From NCBI RefSeq assembly GCF_001020205.1, contig NZ_CP011663.1, positions 3,906,001-3,970,000 of the forward strand: DNA of 64,000 bases. The letters run 5' to 3'. The DNA comes from Clostridium sporogenes (GTDB lineage Bacteria > Bacillota > Clostridia > Clostridiales > Clostridiaceae). Made by a program: the position numbers and the translations under genes. The notes under the pieces were generated by a model. The model saw nothing but the letters and a program-made list of their open reading frames with translations. It made no database searches and had not been told where the DNA came from. Each line of letters starts with the position of its first letter. Position 1 is the stretch's first letter. Shown here piece by piece: positions 43,232 through 52,080 of the stretch.

Positions 43232-44509
43232 TTATTTTAAGAAACCTTGATAGTGACGCATAACTAATTGAGATTCCATTTGTCTTATAGTATCTAATGC
43301 AAATCCAACCATAATTAGCATACTTGTTCCTCCAAAGGATATACCTTGGAACTTACTATATGTTGCCATAATTATTGGGAATATTGCTATAATAGCTGCA
43401 AAAGTTCCACCGATTATAGAACTCTTTGTTATTACTCTTTCTATATATTCCGCTGTAGGTTCTCCTGGTCTTATTCCTGGTATAAATCCAGATGACTTAT
43501 GCATATTTTCTGCCATTTCATCAGGTTTAAAAGTTACCACTGTATAAAACCAAGTAAAGAACACTGTTAATACAAAATATAACACAATATAAGCAATACT
43601 TTTATCTCTAAAAGGACTGTATTTATTTAAAGTAATAAACTTATAAAAAGCTGATTCTGGCCAAAATTGACCAATAGTAAGTGGAAATTGCATTACTGAT
43701 ATAGCAAATATAATACCTATAACCGCAGAGGAATTAACATTTATTGGTATGTGTGTAGATTGACCTTTATAAATTTTATTTCCTACTGCTCTTCCAGCAT
43801 ATTGGACAGGTATTCTTCTTTCAGCTAAGTTCATTATTACAACTAATAAGAACAATGCTAAAGCTATTACTATAAACATTATAACTTCCACAAAATTTAC
43901 TGTTTCAGCCTTTTGAAGTCCTGCTATGCTATATATAGTTGATGGAAATCTAGACACTATGTTAACAAATATTATTAGTGATATTCCGTTACCTATACCT
44001 TTTTCTGTTATTTTATCACCGAACCACATTAAAAAAGTTGATGCAGTAGTTAATGTTATTATAATTATGAATAAATTTAACTTTGATCCATCTCTAAGTG
44101 CTCCAGCACGAGCAATTATCGCATATGTACTGAATGCTTGAATAACACCAAGTATAACTGCACCATACCTAGTATATTGTTGAATTTTTTTTCTTCCCTC
44201 TTCTCCTTCTTTTGAAAGACTTTCCAAAGAAGGTAACGCAATTGTAAGTAATTGCATTATAATTGAGGAGTTAATATATGGTACAACACCCATAGCAAAT
44301 ATGCTAAATCTACTAAAAGCTCCTCCAGATATTAAATCATAAAATCCAAATAATGATCCATTTTGCGTGAGGTTAGCTAATTTAGATGTATCAATTCCAG
44401 GAACTGGGATGTAATTTCCCATCCTGAAAATTGCTATCATAAATAAAGTAAAAATTAATCTTTTCCTTAAATCAGGAACTTTCCAAGCATTACGTAGGGT
44501 TGATAGCAT
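43232..44509 (-). CDS. secY: Preprotein translocase subunit SecY
   Basis: 425 residues with ten membrane helices. FRMGNYIPVPGID at the start, the GKGIGNGISLIIFVNI block and FTWFYTVVTFKPDEMAENMHKSSGFIPGIRPG are conserved. It forms the Sec channel. It begins one base before the rplO stop. Confidence 0.96.
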   Translation of the reverse strand: MLSTLRNAWKVPDLRKRLIFTLFMIAIFRMGNYIPVPGIDTSKLANLTQNGSLFGFYDLISGGAFSRFSIFAMGVVPYINSSIIMQLLTIALPSLESLSKEGEEGRKKIQQYTRYGAVILGVIQAFSTYAIIARAGALRDGSKLNLFIIIITLTTASTFLMWFGDKITEKGIGNGISLIIFVNIVSRFPSTIYSIAGLQKAETVNFVEVIMFIVIALALFLLVVIMNLAERRIPVQYAGRAVGNKIYKGQSTHIPINVNSSAVIGIIFAISVMQFPLTIGQFWPESAFYKFITLNKYSPFRDKSIAYIVLYFVLTVFFTWFYTVVTFKPDEMAENMHKSSGFIPGIRPGEPTAEYIERVITKSSIIGGTFAAIIAIFPIIMATYSKFQGISFGGTSMLIMVGFALDTIRQMESQLVMRHYQGFLK

Positions 44510-44950
44510 TTATATCACCTCAACTTTTCCTCCTGCTGCTTCGATCTTTTCAATAGCTGATTTAGAGAACTTTGCTGCTTTAACAGTTAATTTTTTTTCT
44601 ATATTACCATTTCCTAAAATTTTAACTCCATCTTTAACTTTTTTTACTACTCTTTTTTCAACTAAAAGTTCTGGAGTTACAACTGTTCCATCTTCAAAGC
44701 AATTTAATCTATCAAGATTTATTGCTGCATATTCTTTAGCAAATATGTTTTTGAAACCTCTTTTTGGAAGTCTTCTATATAAAGGCATTTGACCACCTTC
44801 AAAGCCTGGTCTTACTCCACCACCGCTTCTAGAGTTTTGTCCGTTTTGACCTCTTCCGCTTGTTTTGCCTAGTCCAGAGCCTGTTCCTCTACCTACTCTT
44901 TTTGATGCTTTATTTGCACCTTCAGCTGCTTTTAATTCGTGAAGTTTCAT
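44510..44950 (-). CDS. rplO: Ribosomal protein L15
   Basis: 146 residues. The glycine-rich N-terminus (KRVGRGTGSGLGKTSGRGQNGQNSRSGGGVRPGFEGGQMPLYRRLPKRGF) threads into 23S rRNA, and a globular C-terminal domain follows. Confidence 0.97.
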   Translation of the reverse strand: MKLHELKAAEGANKASKRVGRGTGSGLGKTSGRGQNGQNSRSGGGVRPGFEGGQMPLYRRLPKRGFKNIFAKEYAAINLDRLNCFEDGTVVTPELLVEKRVVKKVKDGVKILGNGNIEKKLTVKAAKFSKSAIEKIEAAGGKVEVI

Positions 44951-44969
44951 CTAATTACACCTCCTCTTA

Positions 44970-45149
44970 CTATGCTTCTTCTACTTTTAATAAGTAACTT
45001 ACCTTTTTTATCATTCCACTTATTTGAGGAGTTTCCTCATGTTCAACTATGTTACCAATCTTTTTTAGTCCAAGAGCATTAACAGTAGCTATTTGATCTT
45101 TTTTTCTACCTATTAAGCTCTTAACTAATGTTATTTTAACCTTAGCCAC
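44970..45149 (-). CDS. rpmD: Ribosomal protein L30
   Basis: 59 residues starting MAKVKITLVKSLIGRKKDQI and ending KVSYLLKVEEA, the whole L30 fold. The start codon is GTG at 45149, with GGAGGT 8 bases upstream. It lies between rpsE and rplO as expected. Confidence 0.95.
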   Translation of the reverse strand: MAKVKITLVKSLIGRKKDQIATVNALGLKKIGNIVEHEETPQISGMIKKVSYLLKVEEA

Positions 45150-45162
45150 GGCCAGTTACCTC

Positions 45163-45660
45163 CTAACCTAAAATCTCTTCTACAGTCTTACCTCTAAGTT
45201 TAGCTATATCTTCAACTGTTCTTAATCTTGCTAATCCATCTATTGTAGCATTAATCATATTTGTTGGATTATTAGAACCTTTTGATTTAGCTCTAACGTC
45301 CTTTAATCCAGCAAGTTCAAGTACGGCTCTAACAGGACCACCTGCTATAACTCCTGTACCTTCTTTAGCTGTCATTATAAGAACTTCTCCCTTACCGAAT
45401 TTTCCGATTATATCATGTGGTACAGTGGTTCCTACTGTTTTAACTTCAACTATGTTCTTTTTAGCATCTTCTATTGCTTTTCTTATTGCTTCAGGTATTT
45501 CTATAGATTTTCCTGTACCAACACCAACGTGTCCTGCTTCGTCTCCAACAACAACTAGTACGCTAAATCTAAAGTTTCTACCACCTTTAACAACCTTAGC
45601 AACTCTGTTTATATGAACAACTTTTTCTTTTAAATTTAAAGTGCTAGGATCAATTCTCAT
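45163..45660 (-). CDS. rpsE: Ribosomal protein S5
   Basis: 165 residues. KVVHINRVAKVVKGGRNFRFSVLVVVGDEAGHVGVGTGKSIEIPEAIRKA is the double-stranded RNA-binding domain; the ribosomal S5 C-terminal fold with GVIAGGPVRAVLELAGLKDVRAKSKGSNNPTNMI follows. It affects decoding accuracy. Confidence 0.97.
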   Translation of the reverse strand: MRIDPSTLNLKEKVVHINRVAKVVKGGRNFRFSVLVVVGDEAGHVGVGTGKSIEIPEAIRKAIEDAKKNIVEVKTVGTTVPHDIIGKFGKGEVLIMTAKEGTGVIAGGPVRAVLELAGLKDVRAKSKGSNNPTNMINATIDGLARLRTVEDIAKLRGKTVEEILG

Positions 45661-45677
45661 TTATTTCCCTCCTTTTT

Positions 45678-46037
45678 TTAAAAATCAAGACCTGCTTCTC
45701 TTGCGCCTTCTGCAAGTTCTTTAATTCTTCCGTGATATATGAATCCGCCTCTGTCAAATACAACTTTTTTTAATCCCTTTTCTAGCGCTTTCTCAGCTAC
45801 CATTTTTCCAACTAATTTAGCGCCTTCTTTGTTGCTTCCTACACCATCGAATCCTTTTTCTGCACTTGAAGCAGCAACTAATGTCTTTCCTTCTACATCA
45901 TCTATTAATTGAGCATATATATGTTTTTCACTTCTATATACTGATAGTCTTGGACGTTCAGCTGTTCCGAAAATCTTTTTACGAACTCTCATATGACGTC
46001 TTTCTCTTGATTGAGATCTATCATTCTTCTTAAACAT
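45678..46037 (-). CDS. rplR: Ribosomal protein L18
   Basis: 119 residues from the ATG at 46037, which has AAAGGAG 8 bases upstream; a GTG at 46046 lies inside that site. RRHMRVRKKIFGTAERPRLSVYRSEKHIYAQLIDD and the C-terminal VVFDRGGFIYHGRIKELAEGAREAGLDF bind 5S rRNA. Confidence 0.96.
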   Translation of the reverse strand: MFKKNDRSQSRERRHMRVRKKIFGTAERPRLSVYRSEKHIYAQLIDDVEGKTLVAASSAEKGFDGVGSNKEGAKLVGKMVAEKALEKGLKKVVFDRGGFIYHGRIKELAEGAREAGLDF

Positions 46038-46055
46038 AGGTTTCACTCCTTTCCG

Positions 46056-46598
46056 TTATTTCTTACCAGTCTTACCTTCCTTACGTCTTATAACTTCATT
46101 TTCGTATTTAATTCCTTTTCCTTTGTAAGGTTCAGGTTTTCTCCATTTTCTTATGTCTGCTGCTACAGCACCTACTAATTCCTTATCTATACCTTTAACT
46201 TTTACCTTAGTTCCACCTTCAACTTCAAATTCTACTCCTGAAACTGCTTCCATTTCAACTGGATGTGAGAATCCAAGGCTAAGTACTAATTTCTTTCCTT
46301 GTAATTGCGCTCTATAACCAACACCTATTAATTCTAATGTTTTAACGTATCCTTCATTAACTCCTGTTACCATGTTGTTTATTAAAGCTCTTGTTAAACC
46401 ATGAAGAGCTCTTACATCTTTATGATCATTGTCTCTAGTTACAACTACTGAATTATCTTCTACAGCTATGTTTATTTTGTTACTCATAGCTTTTACTAAC
46501 TCTCCCTTTGGTCCCTTTACAGTAACAACGTTATCTGGTGTTACTGTAACAGTTACTCCATTAGGGATAGCTACTGGAAGTTTTCCTACTCTTGACAT
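46056..46598 (-). CDS. rplF: Ribosomal protein L6
   Basis: 180 residues, two similar domains; the C-terminal signature reads GKGIKYENEVIRRKEGKTGKK. It lies near the sarcin-ricin loop. Confidence 0.97.
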   Translation of the reverse strand: MSRVGKLPVAIPNGVTVTVTPDNVVTVKGPKGELVKAMSNKINIAVEDNSVVVTRDNDHKDVRALHGLTRALINNMVTGVNEGYVKTLELIGVGYRAQLQGKKLVLSLGFSHPVEMEAVSGVEFEVEGGTKVKVKGIDKELVGAVAADIRKWRKPEPYKGKGIKYENEVIRRKEGKTGKK

Positions 46599-46621
46599 TT
46601 ATTGCACCTCCTATTCTCCAA

Positions 46622-47020
46622 TTACCATATGTAGCAAAGTACTTCTCCGCCAACGCCTAATTTTCTTGCTTCTCTATCTGTAACAATTCCTTTAGAAGTA
46701 GAAACTACAGCTACTCCTAGTCCGTTTAAAACTTTAGGAGTTTCATCTTTTCTACAATAAACTCTTAAACCTGGTTTTGATATTCTTTTAAGACCAGTTA
46801 TTATTCTCTCTTTGTTTTGTCCGTATTTCATTGAGATTCTTAGCATATCTACAGAACCATCTCTATATTCTTCTAAATCTCTTATATAACCTTCTGTAAG
46901 CATTATATTTGCTATGGCTTTTTTTATGTTAGATGAAGGAACTTCTACTACTTCATGTCTAACTACATTTGCGTTTCTTATACGTGTTAATAAATCTGCT
47001 ATTGGATCAGACATTACCAT
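46622..47020 (-). CDS. rpsH: Ribosomal protein S8
   Basis: 132 residues. SDPIADLLTRIRNA at the start and STSKGIVTDREARKLGVGGEVLCYIW at the end. An ATG two codons in is the more usual family start, but GGAGG is better spaced for the first. In enterobacteria S8 represses the spc operon. Confidence 0.96.
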   Translation of the reverse strand: MVMSDPIADLLTRIRNANVVRHEVVEVPSSNIKKAIANIMLTEGYIRDLEEYRDGSVDMLRISMKYGQNKERIITGLKRISKPGLRVYCRKDETPKVLNGLGVAVVSTSKGIVTDREARKLGVGGEVLCYIW

Positions 47021-47049
47021 TTATTTTGCCTCCTTTCGCTTTTCGAATA

Positions 47050-47235
47050 TTACCAGCTGGCTTTTTTGCATCCAGGTATTTCACCTTTGTAAGCAAGCTC
47101 TCTAAAACATATACGACAGATACCGTATTTTTTTAATACCGCATGTGGTCTTCCACAAATTCTGCATCTTGTATAAGCTCTAGTTGAATGTTTTGGTGTT
47201 TTATTCCATTTTTCTATTAAAGCTTTACGTGCCAT
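47050..47235 (-). CDS. rpsN: Ribosomal protein S14, zinc type (type Z)
   Basis: 61 residues with the zinc ribbon [21 protein letters not shown] and the end [16 protein letters not shown]. The short zinc form is normal for this operon position. Confidence 0.97.
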
Positions 47236-47251
47236 AGATTTCCCTCCTTAA

Positions 47252-47794
47252 TTAACGAGCAAATGGCATTCCAAGGAATCTTAATAGTTCTCTTGCTTCC
47301 TCGTCAGTCTTTGCAGTTGTTACAAAAATTATATCCATACCTCTAATTTTATCAATCTTATCAAATTCTATTTCTGGGAATATTAATTGTTCTTTTATTC
47401 CTATAGCATAGTTTCCTCTTCCATCAAATGATTTACTTGAAACTCCGCTGAAATCTCTAACTCTAGGTAAAGCCACATTTATTAATTTATCTGCAAATTC
47501 ATACATGTTTTGTTTTCTTAATGTAACTTTACAACCTAGTGGCATATTTTCTCTTATTTTAAAGTTAGCTACTGATTTTTTAGCTTTAGTTAATATTGGT
47601 TTTTGACCAGTTATTTTAGCTAAATCTTCTACTGCTGCTTCAAGAGCTTTTTGATTCTCTTTAGCTTCACCAACACCCATATTGATAACTATTTTTTCAA
47701 GTTTTGGCACTTCCATTATATTTTTATATCCGAACTTATCCATTAAAGCTGATACTGCTTCTTTTTCATACTTTTCTTGTAATCTTGGCATCAT
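47252..47794 (-). CDS. rplE: Ribosomal protein L5
   Basis: 180 residues. KIVINMGVGEAKENQKALEAAVEDLAKITGQKPILTKAKKSVANFKIRE and the C-terminal GMDIIFVTTAKTDEEARELLRFLGMPF are conserved. It binds 5S rRNA with L18. Two consecutive ATG codons occur; the first suits the GGAGG spacing. Confidence 0.97.
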   Translation of the reverse strand: MMPRLQEKYEKEAVSALMDKFGYKNIMEVPKLEKIVINMGVGEAKENQKALEAAVEDLAKITGQKPILTKAKKSVANFKIRENMPLGCKVTLRKQNMYEFADKLINVALPRVRDFSGVSSKSFDGRGNYAIGIKEQLIFPEIEFDKIDKIRGMDIIFVTTAKTDEEARELLRFLGMPFAR

Positions 47795-47816
47795 CCTTTA
47801 TACCTCCTTTCAAGAA

Positions 47817-48134
47817 TTAAAATGTTTCTCCGCACTTTTTGCATACTCTTACTTTTGTTCCATCTTCTAAAATCTTATTACTGATTCTAGTAGCTGATTT
47901 GCATTTATCACAATATAGCATTACTTTTGAGCTAAATATTGGGGCTTCTTTATGTATTATTCCACCCTGCATATTTTCTCTATTTGGTTTTTGATGTTTA
48001 GTTACTACATTCACATCTTTAACTATTACTTTACCTTTTTTAGGTAATACAGATAAAACTTCTCCAATTTTGCCTTTATCTTTACCAGATATAACAACAA
48101 CTGTATCTTTTTTTCTTACATGTATTTTGCTCAT
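47817..48134 (-). CDS. rplX: Ribosomal protein L24
   Basis: 105 residues. KOW motif KDTVVVISGKDKGKIGEVLSVLPKKGKVIVKDVNVVTKHQKP, then a C-terminal pair of CxxC motifs (CDKCKS and CKKCGE) that may bind zinc. Confidence 0.97.
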   Translation of the reverse strand: MSKIHVRKKDTVVVISGKDKGKIGEVLSVLPKKGKVIVKDVNVVTKHQKPNRENMQGGIIHKEAPIFSSKVMLYCDKCKSATRISNKILEDGTKVRVCKKCGETF

Positions 48135-48157
48135 TATTTAGCCACCTCCTTGTATTA

Positions 48158-48526
48158 TTATAAAACTTCAGGTGCTAATGATAGTATTTTATTGAACTCT
48201 TTATCTCTTAGCTCCCTTGCAACTGGTCCAAAAATACGAGTTCCTTTTGGGTTTTTATCATCTTTTATTATAACTGCTGCATTTTCATCAAATTTTATGT
48301 AAGAACCATCTGCTCTTCTTAATCCTTTAACTGATCTTACTATAACAGCCTTTACAACTTCACCTTTTTTAACAACACCGCCTGGTGTTGCACTTTTAAC
48401 ACTAGCAACTATTACATCTCCGATATTTCCCCATTTTCTGTGGGAACCACCTAAAACTCTTATACACATAATTTCCTTTGCTCCGGAATTATCTGCTACC
48501 TTTAATCTTGTTTGTTGCTGAATCAT
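48158..48526 (-). CDS. rplN: Ribosomal protein L14
   Basis: 122 residues. [31 protein letters not shown] is the family N-terminus; [28 protein letters not shown] the C-terminus. It takes part in intersubunit bridges. Confidence 0.97.
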
Positions 48527-48560
48527 GTAAAATACCCTCCTTTCGGCTTTTTGCTACAAA

Positions 48561-48815
48561 CTATTTAGCTTTTTCTACTACTTCAACAAGTCTCCATCTT
48601 TTTTGTTTTGATAATGGTCTTGTTTCCATTATTAATACTTTATCATTTATATTAGCTGTATTATTTTCATCATGAGCCTTAAACTTAGTAGTTCTGTTCA
48701 TTATTTTACCATATAATGGATGGCGAACCTTTGTTTCTACTGCTACTACTATTGTCTTATCCATTTTATTTGAAACTACTCTACCCATTCTTGTCTTTCT
48801 ATTTGATCTTTCCAC
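48561..48815 (-). CDS. rpsQ: Ribosomal protein S17
   Basis: 84 residues, OB fold. GRVVSNKMDKTIVVAVETKVRHPLYGKIMNRTTKFKAHDE and VLIMETRPLSKQKRWRLVEVVEKAK are typical. Confidence 0.97.
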   Translation of the reverse strand: MERSNRKTRMGRVVSNKMDKTIVVAVETKVRHPLYGKIMNRTTKFKAHDENNTANINDKVLIMETRPLSKQKRWRLVEVVEKAK

Positions 48816-48836
48816 AGGATTTACCTCCCTTCAGTT

Positions 48837-49049
48837 TTACTGTTGATATGCTCTTATCTCTTCTTCTCTTAAGATAGTTTTAATTTGAGCTATTGATTTT
48901 TTTACTTCTCTAATTCTCATTGGGTTTTCTAACTGACCTGTAGCTAATTGAAATCTTAAATTGAATAATTCCGCTTTTAGATCATTTAACTTTGATTGTA
49001 ACTCTTGTGGGCTGCTTTTTCTTAATTCTTGTAATTCTCTAGCCTTCAT
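48837..49049 (-). CDS. rpmC: Ribosomal protein L29
   Basis: 70 residues, two helices with LKAELFNLRFQLATGQLENPMRIREVKKSIAQIKTIL. It sits beside the tunnel exit. It overlaps the end of rplP by 11 bases. Confidence 0.97.
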   Translation of the reverse strand: MKARELQELRKSSPQELQSKLNDLKAELFNLRFQLATGQLENPMRIREVKKSIAQIKTILREEEIRAYQQ

Positions 49050-49482
49050 TTACTTCACCACCCATTTCTTCAAAATCTCTTCTTGTTACAAACTTAGTTT
49101 TAACTGGTAGTTTGTGTGAAGCAAGTCTCATAGCTTCTCTTGCAACTGTTTCACTTACACCAGAGATTTCAAATAAAACTCTACCTGGTTTTACAACAGC
49201 TACCCAGTATTCTGGTGAACCTTTACCAGAACCCATACGTGTTTCTGCTGGCTTTTCTGTTACAGGCTTATCTGGGAAGATTTTTATCCAAACCTTTCCT
49301 CCTCTTTTAACGTATCTGTTGATAGCTATTCTGGCAGCTTCTATTTGGTTGCTTGTAATCCAACCACATTCAGTTGCTTGTATTCCGAAATCACCGTATG
49401 CTATGAAGTTACCTCTTGTAGCTTTACCCTTCATTCTGCCACGTTGTACTTTACGACGCTTAACTCTTTTAGGCATTAACAT
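49039..49482 (-). CDS. rplP: Ribosomal protein L16
   Basis: 147 residues. MPKRVKRRKVQRGRMKGKATRGN and the conserved GGKVWIKIFPDKPVTEKPAETRMGSGKGSPEYWVAVVKPGRVLFE. The ATG two codons in gives the standard N-terminus; GGAGG spacing fits the first ATG. It is needed at the peptidyl-transferase region. Confidence 0.97.
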   Translation of the reverse strand: MLMPKRVKRRKVQRGRMKGKATRGNFIAYGDFGIQATECGWITSNQIEAARIAINRYVKRGGKVWIKIFPDKPVTEKPAETRMGSGKGSPEYWVAVVKPGRVLFEISGVSETVAREAMRLASHKLPVKTKFVTRRDFEEMGGEVNEG

Positions 49483-49499
49483 ATGTTATTCCTCCTTCC

Positions 49500-50171
49500 T
49501 TATGCGTTAGCTTCTTCCTTTTCATTTATATTCTTTCTAGCTGGAAGAACTTCTCCTTTATACACCCAAACTTTAACACCGATTTTACCATAAGTAGTAT
49601 CAGCTTCAGCAAATCCATAATCAATATCTGCTCTTAAAGTTTGTAGTGGAATTGTTCCCTCATTGTATTGTTCTGTTCTAGCTATTTCTGCTCCAGCAAG
49701 TCTTCCTGAACAAGCTGTTTTTATACCTCTAACACCTGTTTTCATTGCTCTTTGTATAGATTGTTTCATAGCTCTTCTGAAAGCTATTCTTTTTTCTAAT
49801 TGCTGAGCTATATTTTCAGCTATTAATTGAGCATCTGCTTCAGGTCTTTTTACTTCTACTATATTAATTAAAATATTTTTGTTTGAAACGATTTTTTGAA
49901 GTTGGTTTTTTAGTGATTCAATTCCTTGACCACCTTTTCCTATAATCATACCTGGTTTAGCAGTATATATATTTAATTTTATTCTTTTTGCTGCTCTTTC
50001 AATTTCTATTCTTGATACACCAGCTGCATAAGAATTTTTTTTAACAAAATTTCTTATTTTGTGGTCTTCTACTAAGTTATCAGCAAAATTTTTCTTATCA
50101 GCATACCATTTAGCATCCCATTCTTTAATTACGCCGACTCTTAAGCCGTGTGGATGTACTTTTTGACCCAT
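49500..50171 (-). CDS. rpsC: Ribosomal protein S3
   Basis: 223 residues. GQKVHPHGLRVGVIKEWDAKWYADKKNFADNL at the start, a KH domain with PGMIIGKGGQGIESLKNQL and a C-terminal domain with GRLAGAEIARTEQYNEGTIPLQTLRADIDYGFAEADTTYGKIGVKVWVYKGE. It lines the mRNA entry channel. Confidence 0.97.
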   Translation of the reverse strand: MGQKVHPHGLRVGVIKEWDAKWYADKKNFADNLVEDHKIRNFVKKNSYAAGVSRIEIERAAKRIKLNIYTAKPGMIIGKGGQGIESLKNQLQKIVSNKNILINIVEVKRPEADAQLIAENIAQQLEKRIAFRRAMKQSIQRAMKTGVRGIKTACSGRLAGAEIARTEQYNEGTIPLQTLRADIDYGFAEADTTYGKIGVKVWVYKGEVLPARKNINEKEEANA

Positions 50172-50188
50172 CGAATTCCCTCCTCTTC

Positions 50189-50524
50189 TTAAACTCTTTC
50201 TTTAACAACTAAAGTTAAATGACTTGTTCTCTTTCTTATTCTAAACGCTCTACCTTGAGCATGTGGTTGATATCTTTTTAATGTTGGTCCTTGACCTACA
50301 TATGCTTCTGATATATATAAACTATTAACATCTAAATTTAAATTGTTTTCTGCATTTGCAACAGCTGATTTTAAAGCTTTGTAAATTACTTCCGCTGCAT
50401 CCTTTGGAGTGTATTTTAATATAGCAAATGCTTCATTAACATCTTTACCTCTTACTAAGTCAAGAACAACCCCAATTTTGCTTGGAGACATTCTTACATA
50501 TCTAACTATAGCCTTAGCTTCCAT
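50189..50524 (-). CDS. rplV: Ribosomal protein L22
   Basis: 111 residues. AKAIVRYVRMSPSKIGVVLDLVRGKDVNEAFAILKYTPKDAAEVIYKALKSAVANAENN and the loop GPTLKRYQPHAQGRAFRIRKRTSHLTLVV that reaches the nascent-chain tunnel. Confidence 0.97.
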   Translation of the reverse strand: MEAKAIVRYVRMSPSKIGVVLDLVRGKDVNEAFAILKYTPKDAAEVIYKALKSAVANAENNLNLDVNSLYISEAYVGQGPTLKRYQPHAQGRAFRIRKRTSHLTLVVKERV

Positions 50525-50545
50525 TGAATTTTACCTCCTTCCAGC

Positions 50546-50830
50546 TTATCTTAAACGAGATGATTTTTCTGACTTGTCATCATGTCCTCTATATGTTCTA
50601 GTAAGAACAAACTCTCCTAACTTATGACCTACCATGTCTTCAGTTATGTAAACAGGGACATGTTTTCTTCCATCATGAACAGCAACAGTATGGCCGATCA
50701 TTTGTGGGAATATTGTTGAACTTCTTGACCAAGTCTTTAAAACTTTCTTTTCTCCATTTTTGTTCATTTCGTTTATTCTTTTTAAAAGTACCTCTTGAAT
50801 ATATGGTCCTTTTTTAACTGATCTACTCAC
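50546..50830 (-). CDS. rpsS: Ribosomal protein S19
   Basis: 94 residues from the GTG at 50830 (SRSVKKGPYIQEVLLKRI), with GGAGG 8 bases upstream; an earlier ATG at 50857 precedes this site and would add nine unrelated residues. WSRSSTIFPQMIGHTVAVHDGRKHVPVYITEDMVGHKLGEFVLTRTYRGH is diagnostic. It lies in the 30S head. Confidence 0.96.
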   Translation of the reverse strand: MSRSVKKGPYIQEVLLKRINEMNKNGEKKVLKTWSRSSTIFPQMIGHTVAVHDGRKHVPVYITEDMVGHKLGEFVLTRTYRGHDDKSEKSSRLR

Positions 50831-50849
50831 TATATTTGCCTCCCTTCGC

Positions 50850-50865
50850 GTAATCATATGATTAC
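50850..50865. repeat. 16-bp perfect palindrome ahead of rpsS
   Basis: GTAATCATATGATTAC, directly before the rpsS ribosome binding site and 4 bases from a second, longer palindrome. Confidence 0.6.
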
Positions 50866-50869
50866 AAGA

Positions 50870-50897
50870 TTGAAGAGAATATTAATATTCTCTTCAA
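50870..50897 (-). other. 28-bp perfect palindrome between rplB and rpsS
   Basis: TTGAAGAGAATATT followed by its exact complement, one base after the rplB stop. As RNA it gives a stable stem of up to 12 bp with a tiny loop and no T-run, so it is probably a processing or mRNA-stability element. Confidence 0.65.
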
Positions 50898-50898
50898 A

Positions 50899-51732
50899 CT
50901 ATTTATCATTTCTTCTCTTAACAATAAATCTATCAGAGTATTTCTTATTCTTTCTTGTTTTGTATCCAAGTGCTGGTTTACCCCATGGAGTACGTGGACT
51001 TGGATGTCCGATAGGAGATCTACCTTCACCACCACCGTGTGGATGGTCATTAGGATTCATTACAGAACCTCTTACTGTAGGTCTTACTCCCATATGTCTT
51101 TTTCTTCCTGCCTTACCTATGTTAACAATTTCGTTTGTTTGGTTAGATACAACACCTATAGTTGCTCTACATTCAATTCTTATATATCTAACTTCTCCAC
51201 TAGGTAATCTTACTTGAGAATAGTCTCCTTCTTTAGCCATAAGTTGGGCTGAGTTACCTGCTGATCTAACAAGTTGTGCTCCTTTTCCAGGTGCTAACTC
51301 TATATTATGAATAACTGTACCTACAGGTATATTTCTTATAGGTAAGCAGTTACCTACTTTTATATCTGATTCTGGTCCAGATACTACTGTATCTCCAACT
51401 TTTAATCCAACTGGTGCAATCATATATCTCTTTTCACCATCAGCATACACTACAAGAGCTATAAATGCTGTTCTATTTGGATCGTATTCTATACTAACAA
51501 CTTTAGCTGGAATATTATCTTTATTTCTCTTAAAATCTATTACTCTATATTTTCTTTTAGCTCCGCCACCAATATGACGAACTGTTATTTTACCATTTGC
51601 GTTTCTTCCACCACTTTTCTTTAATGAAACAAGAAGTGATTTTTCTGGTGTACTTGTTGTTATTTCTTCAAAAGTACACATAGTCATTTCTCTTCTTGTA
51701 GGGGTGGTAGGTCTAAAACCTTTAACAGCCAT
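50899..51732 (-). CDS. rplB: Ribosomal protein L2
   Basis: 277 residues. VKGFRPTTPTRREMTMCTFEEITT at the start and the peptidyl-transferase loop GSVMNPNDHPHGGGEGRSPIGHPSPRTPWGKPALGYKTRKNKKYSD. One of the largest and most conserved 50S proteins. Confidence 0.97.
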   Translation of the reverse strand: MAVKGFRPTTPTRREMTMCTFEEITTSTPEKSLLVSLKKSGGRNANGKITVRHIGGGAKRKYRVIDFKRNKDNIPAKVVSIEYDPNRTAFIALVVYADGEKRYMIAPVGLKVGDTVVSGPESDIKVGNCLPIRNIPVGTVIHNIELAPGKGAQLVRSAGNSAQLMAKEGDYSQVRLPSGEVRYIRIECRATIGVVSNQTNEIVNIGKAGRKRHMGVRPTVRGSVMNPNDHPHGGGEGRSPIGHPSPRTPWGKPALGYKTRKNKKYSDRFIVKRRNDK

Positions 51733-51786
51733 TTGTTTCCCTCCTTCTTTAGCTTATCTGGCTCTCGCCAATAACGGCTTTATTGT

Positions 51787-52080
51787 TTATAGTCCTTCGA
51801 AGAATTCAATTGTTTTACTATCTTCTGTTAACTTAACAATAGCTTTTTTATAATCTGGTCTTTTTCCTATATGGACACCAACTCTTTTAGTTTTTCCCAT
51901 AATTCTAGCTGTTTTAACATCTTCAACTTTAACGTCAAATATTGTTTCAATAGCATTTTTAATTTGAGATTTGTTAGCATGTATATCTACTACAAAGGTG
52001 TACTTTTTGTCAGCCATTGAAGCCATTGTTTTTTCAGTAATAAGAGGTCTTCTTATTATATCGTAGTTAGTTAGCTTCAT
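51787..52080 (-). CDS. rplW: Ribosomal protein L23
   Basis: 97 residues. DIIRRPLITEKTMASMADKKYTFVVDIHANKSQIKNAIETIFDVKVEDVKT is conserved. It forms the docking site for SRP and trigger factor. It overlaps rplD by one base. Confidence 0.97.
   Translation of the reverse strand: MKLTNYDIIRRPLITEKTMASMADKKYTFVVDIHANKSQIKNAIETIFDVKVEDVKTARIMGKTKRVGVHIGKRPDYKKAIVKLTEDSKTIEFFEGL

Noticed and set aside
50831..50857. N-terminal extension of S19 from ATG 50857
   Set aside because: The ribosome binding site lies inside the extension; GTG 50830 gives the standard protein.
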